Positions 58,791 through 64,000 of a stretch of 64,000 nucleotides of DNA are shown one piece after another (within the stretch, counting starts at the first letter, position 1; each line of letters starts with the position of its first letter). The notes under the pieces are model-generated. The model was not told the DNA's origin, did no database searches, and saw only the letters and a program-made list of their open reading frames with translations. The DNA lies in assembly GCA_019637395.1 (NCBI GenBank), contig JAHBVR010000011.1, positions 186,001 to 250,000 of the forward strand, given 5' to 3'. A program made the position numbers and the translations under genes. This stretch comes from Vulcanimicrobiota bacterium (GTDB taxonomy: Bacteria > Vulcanimicrobiota > Xenobia > Xenobiales > JADMJV01).

Positions 58791-59650
58791 CAGTCAACAG
58801 GGGGATAAATGGAGCGGTGGGCCTGCAGACCTTCGGGCATGGTGACCACGCCCCAATCTTGACGAACCGGCAATTTATCGTCGCTGAGCGAGCGCACGTG
58901 GCGCGCCACCGTCTCAGGAGACTGGTTCTCCATGTTACGCAACAGCGGCACCATCAACTGGTCGGCCAGGCGCTCCGACTCAAAGGAAATCTGCTTGAGG
59001 TCGGTGTACTCCTGGGACAAGGGAATGGCGCTGCCGTCTTTGCAGAAAGCGAAGACCTTGAAGGGGCCGGCGTAACTACCGCGGCATACGCCCAATGCGC
59101 GCACGGCCTCCTTCTCCGGTTGGACTGCACTGATCTGCAGACCGTAGCAAACCCGGTGGCGAATGATGCGCAGGCTATCGATATCTAGCTCAATCCAGCG
59201 CACCTGAGCCATGATCAAAAAGAAGACCAGCGCCAGAGACACATACATCATCGGGAAGGCGGTCAGAGTCAGACTTTCACCGGTGACCGCCATGCCGATG
59301 CAGCCCATAATGCTGAGCAATCCCAAGGCCACTAACCAGGAGCCGGCACCGGAAGGCTGGCGGATGGTCGGATTGCCCTGACGCCAGAGCCGGGGCTTAG
59401 CGCCCTGGCCGGCCGTGCCGATGCGTCCGTTCAGAAAGGGAACGAAGCGGTAAATCAAAGCGAACCAGCCCAGCACGAAAGGAGAAAGCGAGACCCAACT
59501 GGCCGGGTTTTCCCATAAAGCCAGCCGTGTCGGATCTCCAACTTGTTGGTGCAGGGCCCAATACCAACTGCCCAGACCAAGAAAAGGAGCGAGTGCCAGA
59601 CCGAATTTAAGCCGGTGCCGGTGCTCCAACAGATCGTCAAAATTCGCCAT
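58790..59650 (-). CDS. Four-helix membrane protein, unknown
   Basis: 286 residues from ATG 59650. Four hydrophobic segments (FGLALAPFLGLGSWYWAL; WVSLSPFVLGWFALIYRFV; LVALGLLSIMGCIGMAVTG; FPMMYVSLALVFFLIMAQV) are followed by a soluble C-terminal domain of about 120 residues with beta character (VYYGL-type; VFAFCKDGSAIPLSQEY). The layout resembles membrane-anchored PH-like domain proteins, but I cannot confirm it. It is coupled to the cytoplasmic gene downstream, so the two may form a complex. Confidence 0.7.
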   Translation of the reverse strand: MANFDDLLEHRHRLKFGLALAPFLGLGSWYWALHQQVGDPTRLALWENPASWVSLSPFVLGWFALIYRFVPFLNGRIGTAGQGAKPRLWRQGNPTIRQPSGAGSWLVALGLLSIMGCIGMAVTGESLTLTAFPMMYVSLALVFFLIMAQVRWIELDIDSLRIIRHRVCYGLQISAVQPEKEAVRALGVCRGSYAGPFKVFAFCKDGSAIPLSQEYTDLKQISFESERLADQLMVPLLRNMENQSPETVARHVRSLSDDKLPVRQDWGVVTMPEGLQAHRSIYPPVD

Positions 59651-59683
59651 GCAGGAGAATTCTACGTCAACCGGCGAGGCCTT

Positions 59684-60781
59684 TTATTTTTGCACGGTAA
59701 TCGTGGTGGTCGAGAGAATCCCCGGTTCGCGTACCAGAAAATCATTACCTTGACTCAAAATGCTGCTGTGGGTGGTGCCCAGCCCGCGCTCGGAATAGTT
59801 CAGGCCGTTCTCGCCGCGCGCGATGGTCTGCGAACCGAGACTCCACGGTTCGCTAATCTTCTGTTCGCCATTGGGGTTGAGCTGGATGTCGGTGCGCCCC
59901 AGGCTGCCACCGAAGCGCTGCACGGTAATCTTGTCGGCCTCGCGGGTAATGCGCGTGTCCACCAGACCGCGCATCCCCCAGGGATGGACGTTGGTGACAT
60001 TGCCGCTCTGAGTAATTTCAATGCGATTCATGGCTTCCAGACCGTGGGGAGCCCAACCCTGAATGACGGTTTGGTTGCCCTCGCGGGTGATCTCGATGCG
60101 GTTGAATTTCTGGAAGGGACTGAAGGTACCCAATTGCAAAGTGGTTTTGTTTTCTGAGTCGCGGGTCACGGTGGAGGTAAAAGATAGCGGAGAGCGGATG
60201 CTGACCTGGTTGCCGTTCTGAGTAATGGTGTTACGGCTCCAGGAACCCAACTGGCCCTGAATGTTGATCTGGCGAAAATCTTGCGGAATGATCGGTTGGT
60301 GCAGCACACGATCGGGCACCAGGCTGACGTTCAGGCCGGCGTCCAGGTAGAGGCCGTTGCCCAGATAGACGCCCACCGGCTGCAGATCGTCCTTGACGGT
60401 TTCGCTGTGGCTGCCCTTGCCGTCGGAATCAGGCACGCTTTCGGTGTGGGTCTGGCGGATGATGTCGACCTTGCCCATGGCGTTGGGAATCACTTCGAAG
60501 CGTAGCGCCTGCTGGCCGTCCTGGGCCGCCGTCTGCACCGGCAAGGTGGCTCCCAGTTGCTCGGGGCTGAGTTGGTGGCCGCAACCGCTGAGCAGCATGC
60601 AGGCCACCGACATACCACCCAGCGCCAGAGCCCCCACCCAGCGTTTGGAAGGGCCTTTGTCCTGGGCCGAAATTTCCATCGCGTCGCCGGGCAGTTCCGG
60701 TTTTTCCACGGCTCTGGTCGTGCGAGCAATCGTCTGCAGACGTAAGGGGGAGAGTTGGCTGATACGCATGATGTAGAGCAT
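59684..60781 (-). CDS. Lipoprotein with beta-repeat structure, unknown
   Basis: 365 residues from ATG 60781 (GGGAG 4 nt upstream); ATGs at 60769 and 60679 are possible, the last giving the shortest leader. A hydrophobic stretch with lipobox (ALGGMSVACMLLSGCG, cleavage before Cys) begins near residue 50. The rest consists of short repeated hairpins (NRIEITREGNQTVIQG, NRIEITQSGNVTNVHP, DTRITREADKITVQR), probably a beta-sheet stack. No enzyme motif. Probably anchored in a membrane as a structural or binding protein. Confidence 0.65.
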   Translation of the reverse strand: MLYIMRISQLSPLRLQTIARTTRAVEKPELPGDAMEISAQDKGPSKRWVGALALGGMSVACMLLSGCGHQLSPEQLGATLPVQTAAQDGQQALRFEVIPNAMGKVDIIRQTHTESVPDSDGKGSHSETVKDDLQPVGVYLGNGLYLDAGLNVSLVPDRVLHQPIIPQDFRQINIQGQLGSWSRNTITQNGNQVSIRSPLSFTSTVTRDSENKTTLQLGTFSPFQKFNRIEITREGNQTVIQGWAPHGLEAMNRIEITQSGNVTNVHPWGMRGLVDTRITREADKITVQRFGGSLGRTDIQLNPNGEQKISEPWSLGSQTIARGENGLNYSERGLGTTHSSILSQGNDFLVREPGILSTTTITVQK

Positions 60782-60857
60782 AAGGCTCCCGGCTCAAAAA
60801 CTCCTGAACCTTTCCCTAACAGGCTGTTCTTTAGCTGAGGAAGAACCTTAGCCCAAC
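60782..60857. promoter_or_regulatory. Divergent promoter region, lipoprotein / acidic protein
   Basis: 76 bp between the divergent starts. It contains GAGGAA at 60837-60842, rather far from the GTG at 60858, and no clear -35/-10 pair. Shared control of the two genes is likely from the spacing. Confidence 0.35.
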
Positions 60858-62189
60858 GTGGATCCGATTTATTATCAGGTCAATCAGACCCGCCTGACCG
60901 AAGTCACTCAGAAATCGAGTGACAATTTGCGTTTACAGGGCAACAAAGAAGCCAAACGCAAGGCTGAGAAGGCCGGGGACGTGGACAAGTCGGCCCTGTC
61001 CGCCGATTCCAGTTCCATGTCCGACGATATGCTCGGCGATATGGACCCGGACGACTACGGAGGGCGAGGCGCCAGGCAATTTGCTCAAATGTGGAAAGAG
61101 CAAATGGAAGAAGACGAGGAGGAGCCGCCCGAAGAAGAGGAGGAGGGAGAGGAAGAGCCGTCCGAGCCGGAGGACAGGACCGCTCCCAACAAAGAGGAAA
61201 CCGAGGTCGAGGGTGCTCCCAGCCAGGACGAAGGCGATCTGGAAGGCACTCCGCTCACACCCCCCCCGTCCACCTCGAGAGGCGTGGCCGAGGACCCGGT
61301 GCCGGCCCAAGAACCGTCCGCCGCCGCCGCGCCGAGCCCGCCACCGGCTCGGGAAGCCGGCGAGAGAACACCGGTGACTCCTCCAACTTCGGCGAGCGAG
61401 GCCAGGGCCCAAGAACCTGAGACTCCCGCCGCCGAAAAATTCCAGGCGGGTCAGCAGGTCGCGGCAACGGCCGAGGCCGGACCTTCCGGCAAGAAATCCT
61501 CGTTGGGCAGCCTGCTCGATTTCTCCAGCGGCTTTTTGATTGCCGAGGAGGCGCACTGGGACCCGGAGGCTCCCGAAGAAGCCCTGCCCGGCCAGGAGGA
61601 AGCTCCCGAGGCCGCCCTGCCCGAGGAAATCTCCATCTTGCTGGAACGGCTGGTGACCGGCGACAGCAGCCAGCCGGGCTTCCGCAAGCTCGGCCAACTG
61701 CTCTCGCGCTTCGGCCGCCGGGTACTGCAGCAATGCATCGAAGCCCAGGCCAAGGTCTATTTGCTGCCGCCGGGAGAGCCGCTGCTGGCTCATCCGCAAC
61801 TGGCCAACTGCGGCCACAACGACCTGCAAGGGGCGGCTTACCTGCCCGATTTACGACTCTGCCTGGTGGAGGACGATTGCGTCAGCCAGGCGCCGCGCGG
61901 CTTTCATCCGGTCTTCTATTATTTCGCCCATCTCTGGGACCACGCCATGGGCGGCGAGAATTTCGCCAGCTCCAAATCGGCCGCCGTCAAAGCCAGCTAC
62001 CAGGTCTGCCTGGAAGGCGGCCACCGCTTCGGAGACTTGATGTCCTCCCATTCGCCCGCCCATTACTTCGCTCAGGCGGTCGAATCGTATCTGGCCGACA
62101 ACGATTGTTTCGAGCCGCTCTGGACGCGCCAGGACCTGTACGACTTCGACCGCTCTATCTATGACTACATCGAGTATCTCCTGAAATGA
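60858..62189 (+). CDS. Acidic protein with degenerate metallopeptidase-like C-terminus
   Basis: 443 residues from GTG 60858. Residues 75-110 are almost purely Glu/Pro (EEDEEEPPEEEEEGEEEP), followed by 100 Pro/Ala/Thr-rich residues. The C-terminal 180 residues form a domain resembling lethal-factor-like (ATLF) peptidases: FAHLWDHAMGG in the position of HExxH and HYFAQAVESYLADN in place of the third-ligand helix. The catalytic Glu of HExxH is Leu (HLWDH), so peptidase activity is doubtful. No signal peptide. Next gene overlaps by 4 bp. Confidence 0.65.
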   Translation: MDPIYYQVNQTRLTEVTQKSSDNLRLQGNKEAKRKAEKAGDVDKSALSADSSSMSDDMLGDMDPDDYGGRGARQFAQMWKEQMEEDEEEPPEEEEEGEEEPSEPEDRTAPNKEETEVEGAPSQDEGDLEGTPLTPPPSTSRGVAEDPVPAQEPSAAAAPSPPPAREAGERTPVTPPTSASEARAQEPETPAAEKFQAGQQVAATAEAGPSGKKSSLGSLLDFSSGFLIAEEAHWDPEAPEEALPGQEEAPEAALPEEISILLERLVTGDSSQPGFRKLGQLLSRFGRRVLQQCIEAQAKVYLLPPGEPLLAHPQLANCGHNDLQGAAYLPDLRLCLVEDDCVSQAPRGFHPVFYYFAHLWDHAMGGENFASSKSAAVKASYQVCLEGGHRFGDLMSSHSPAHYFAQAVESYLADNDCFEPLWTRQDLYDFDRSIYDYIEYLLK

Positions 62190-62473
62190 TTCTCTACCGA
62201 CTGCGCAATACGCGCGAAGGCCGCAAGCGCGACGAATTCGCCTCGGGGGAAATCCACTACCAGAACGGCAGCGTCCATCTCGACGTACCCGACCGCAGCC
62301 TGGCCAAATCCGTTCAAAAGCATTTCCTGGAAAGCTTCCGCGTGCGCGCCGTGCGCGGCAGCCTGGAGACCTTTCTGGGCCACGCCTGGATCGATCTGCT
62401 GCCGGGCAGCGAGCAGCATTTCGATGAAGGCCTGCGCCAACTGGTGCGCTTAAATCTGATCGCCGAAGAGTAG
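62186..62473 (+). CDS. Small protein of unknown function
   Basis: 95 residues starting with ATGA overlap on the preceding stop. Highly charged (RNTREGRKRDEF, DRSLAKSVQKHFLESFRVRAV) with no signal or membrane segment. Its C-terminus has an acidic/hydrophobic helix (EQHFDEGLRQLVRLNLIAEE). Coupled expression suggests a partner or immunity/chaperone role for the acidic protein, but no family is recognised. Confidence 0.65.
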   Translation: MILYRLRNTREGRKRDEFASGEIHYQNGSVHLDVPDRSLAKSVQKHFLESFRVRAVRGSLETFLGHAWIDLLPGSEQHFDEGLRQLVRLNLIAEE

Positions 62474-62640
62474 TCCGGCCTCTCTCTGATGTCGGAAAGC
62501 CAACACGAAGCGCTCACGCAGCTCGGGCCGAAGCCGGCCCGGCTCTTGGGGCGAATGAGAGCTGGCACACGAATACCAAAGTTCATAGAATAGACAAACT
62601 GAGGACACCTTCTCTTCCCGGCCAGCGCTAGGCTGGGGGT

Positions 62641-63561
62641 ATGAGCCACGACCGACTGTTCAAGAAACTCATCAGCCTCTACTTCTACGACTTCCTCGAG
62701 CTCTTTGCTCCGACACTCTGGGAGCGCATCGTCCGTTCCCGCAGTCCCGTCTTTTTGGACAAGGAGAGCCTGGGGAAAATACCCGGACTCCGGCGCAGAG
62801 AGAAAGACCTCGTAGTTCGGGTGCATCTTCTTGACGGCGACCAGGCGTCCATCATCGTCCATTTGGAGCACGAGGCCCAGAATCACCAGAATATGCCAGA
62901 GAGAATGTTCATGTACTTCCGCCGTTTGCTCGAATTATATGACACGAACCAGATCTACCCGATCTGTGTTTTCTCTGCCCGAGCCAGGAAACCCCGGCCG
63001 ACCGAATACAATATCCGCTGCCACAACCTAAACACCGTAACCTTCCGCTACCACACCATTGAGCTGGCCCACCTGGACTGGCGGGCCTTCCTCAAAAAGC
63101 CCAACCCCGTGGCCAGTGCCCTGATGGCCCGAATGGCCATTCGAGCCGAAGACCGCCCTCGGGTCAAGGCCGAGTGCTTGCGTATGCTGGCCAATCTGAG
63201 GGTAGATTATGACAAGGCCGTAGTCATCGGCCATTTCGTGGAGAGCTACCTGAAGCTCAATGCTGAAGAAGTGAGGACATTTGAACGCATCCTGGAATTA
63301 CTACCTCAAGAAGAGAAGGAGACGGTTATGACCTACACCACCAGTTGGCACCGCGAGGGACGCAAAGAGGGGCGCAAAGAAGGTCGCCGCGAGGGCCGTA
63401 AAGAGGGGCATCTTGAGGGGCGCAAAGAGGCGAGCCGAGAGATCGCCCTCCGGATGCGCGCTTCGGGAGTAGACCTCCATACAATTGCAGACCTCACAGG
63501 CCTCACCATCTGCGAAATAGAGTCCCTCTCAGATGCTTGGAATGGAACTTGCCAGGGCTGA
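62641..63561 (+). CDS. Rpn-family (YhgA-like) PD-(D/E)XK nuclease
   Basis: 306 residues from ATG 62641. The N-terminal half, with MSHDRLFKKLISLYFYDFLELF and later VHLLDGDQASIIVHLEHEAQ, matches Rpn/YhgA-like proteins, in which acidic residues and a ...HLEHE-type motif form the PD-(D/E)XK nuclease site. A repeat of EGRKEGR-type units (63355-63420) is followed by a C-terminal helix pair resembling the tail of these proteins (HTIADLTGLTICEIESL). Rpn proteins promote recombination and often travel with transposons. Apparently intact. Confidence 0.83.
   Translation: MSHDRLFKKLISLYFYDFLELFAPTLWERIVRSRSPVFLDKESLGKIPGLRRREKDLVVRVHLLDGDQASIIVHLEHEAQNHQNMPERMFMYFRRLLELYDTNQIYPICVFSARARKPRPTEYNIRCHNLNTVTFRYHTIELAHLDWRAFLKKPNPVASALMARMAIRAEDRPRVKAECLRMLANLRVDYDKAVVIGHFVESYLKLNAEEVRTFERILELLPQEEKETVMTYTTSWHREGRKEGRKEGRREGRKEGHLEGRKEASREIALRMRASGVDLHTIADLTGLTICEIESLSDAWNGTCQG
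63355..63420 (+). repeat. EGRKEGR-encoding repeat
   Basis: Four or more imperfect copies of Glu-Gly-Arg-Lys units (GREGRKEGRKEGR...), as often seen between the nuclease and tail of Rpn/YhgA proteins. It forms a charged helix-turn linker and is a likely site of length variation. Confidence 0.7.
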
Positions 63562-63605
63562 TGGCTGTGTCGAGCCAACTGACGGATAATGTCTTATCTT
63601 AGCGC

Positions 63606-64000
63606 TTAAAGCTGGAAGAGGCTTTTCAGTTCAGCCTCGGAGAGGCTATGGCCCAGATCCATGCTGAGACCGTCGACCGTCTCTTCAAAGAGCTGGCGCT
63701 TGCCTTTCAGGATAGCCGAAATACGCTCTTCAATGGTGCCCAGGCAGACATAGCGAAAAGCCTCCACCGGGTAGGGCTGGCCCAGGCGGTGGGCGCGGCT
63801 GTCGGCTTGTTCCTCGATGGCCGGGTTCCACCAGCGGTCCAGGTGGAAAATGTAGGAAGCCGACTGGAGATTGAGTCCTACGCCGCCGGCCCGTAGCGAG
63901 AGCGCCAGCAGCTTGTGCCGGGGGTCTTGAAGAAAGCGTTGAGTGGCCTCGTTTCGCTGGGCGGCCGACATGGAACCCGTGTAGGCCAGCGGACGGTAAT
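63606..64000 (-). CDS. SNF2-family helicase, C-terminal part (5' cut off by window)
   Basis: The minus-strand frame enters from the right edge and ends at 63606. Visible is the end of the second RecA-like domain: YRPLAYTGSMSAAQRNEATQRF, LSLRAGGVGLNLQSA, DRWWNPAIEEQADSRAHRLGQ and GTIEERISAIL, corresponding to motifs IV, V and VI. These are unmistakable SNF2/Swi2 helicase features. The bulk of the protein lies outside. It converges with the Rpn gene (44 bp apart). Likely a DNA translocase that remodels protein-DNA complexes. Confidence 0.92.
   Translation of the reverse strand, partial: YRPLAYTGSMSAAQRNEATQRFLQDPRHKLLALSLRAGGVGLNLQSASYIFHLDRWWNPAIEEQADSRAHRLGQPYPVEAFRYVCLGTIEERISAILKGKRQLFEETVDGLSMDLGHSLSEAELKSLFQL

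Noticed and set aside
57766-58797. 343-codon frame overlapping the unknown protein at 57549-58790 in another frame
   Set aside because: It is Arg/Gly/Pro-rich, as expected of a shadow; the accepted frame has helix-like composition and an in-operon 1-bp overlap.
60933-61829. 298-codon minus-strand frame opposite the acidic protein
   Set aside because: It is the complement of the GAG/GAA-rich Glu tract, giving Leu/Phe-rich sequence that imitates a membrane protein.

Overview
The window is a 64 kb stretch of a GC-rich bacterial chromosome that looks diderm: it carries a TolC-type outer-membrane channel, Tat translocase genes, lipoprotein signals and several type II secretion / type IV pilin-like gene sets. 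The mix of many pseudopilin cassettes, HTTM membrane proteins, a Hanks kinase, a SARP-type regulator and scattered unfamiliar genes suggests a deep-branching environmental lineage. My guess is Vulcanimicrobiota / Candidatus Xenobia (Eremiobacterota-related) or Armatimonadota, but nothing here fixes the taxonomy. GTG and TTG starts and 1-14 nt gene overlaps are very common, so translational coupling is probably general. I saw no rRNA, tRNA or CRISPR array.

Layout. 1-3802: end of a SUF Fe-S assembly operon (sufC-sufB-sufD, Rieske ferredoxin, SufT/MIP18-like). 3782-7897: Uma2 remnant, acyl carrier protein, Phd/VapC-type toxin-antitoxin pair, stand-alone adenylation enzyme and an MBOAT-like membrane protein, together resembling a Dlt D-alanylation module. 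7956-11866: pilin cassette A (PilX-like surface protein, two pseudopilins) followed by an HTTM membrane protein. 11863-16883: sulfatase-fold membrane enzyme, an FHA-GspF fusion and a glycine-zipper protein. 17007-21976: operon with two alkaline-phosphatase-fold enzymes, a small RHH-like protein and a sulfotransferase. 21977-28585: cassette B (HTTM, PilX-like, two pseudopilins) bracketed by two paralogous histidine-rich membrane proteins. 28621-32222: dUTPase, TolC, subtilase. 32223-36741: ParD remnant, Ser-rich protein, Hanks kinase, an intradiol dioxygenase lipoprotein and two decayed relatives. 36762-39148: Tat genes (including a 57-codon TatA-like gene) and a HEPN/Toprim protein. 40053-41093: IS630 and IS66 debris, followed by a GrpE-like gene. 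41814-54998: two pilin operons of matching composition, each with a GspH-like pseudopilin fused to a beta-propeller region and its own GspF, with a histidine kinase and response regulator between them. 55097-57376: REC-SARP regulator. 57549-62473: unrecognised cytoplasmic, membrane, lipoprotein and acidic proteins, the last with a degenerate metallopeptidase-like domain. 62641-end: Rpn-type nuclease and the end of a SNF2 helicase.

How the parts fit. The dominant theme is surface display: four pseudopilin sets and three GspF-type platform proteins, with no assembly ATPase, prepilin peptidase or secretin in view, so these sets presumably share core machinery encoded elsewhere. Both small cassettes keep an HTTM protein (the fold of vitamin K-dependent carboxylases) next to the same PilX-like/pseudopilin trio, which suggests that pilin-like subunits are modified before or during assembly. 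Phospho-signalling (Hanks kinase, FHA-GspF, histidine kinase/response regulator, REC-SARP) is interleaved with these sets and may control assembly.
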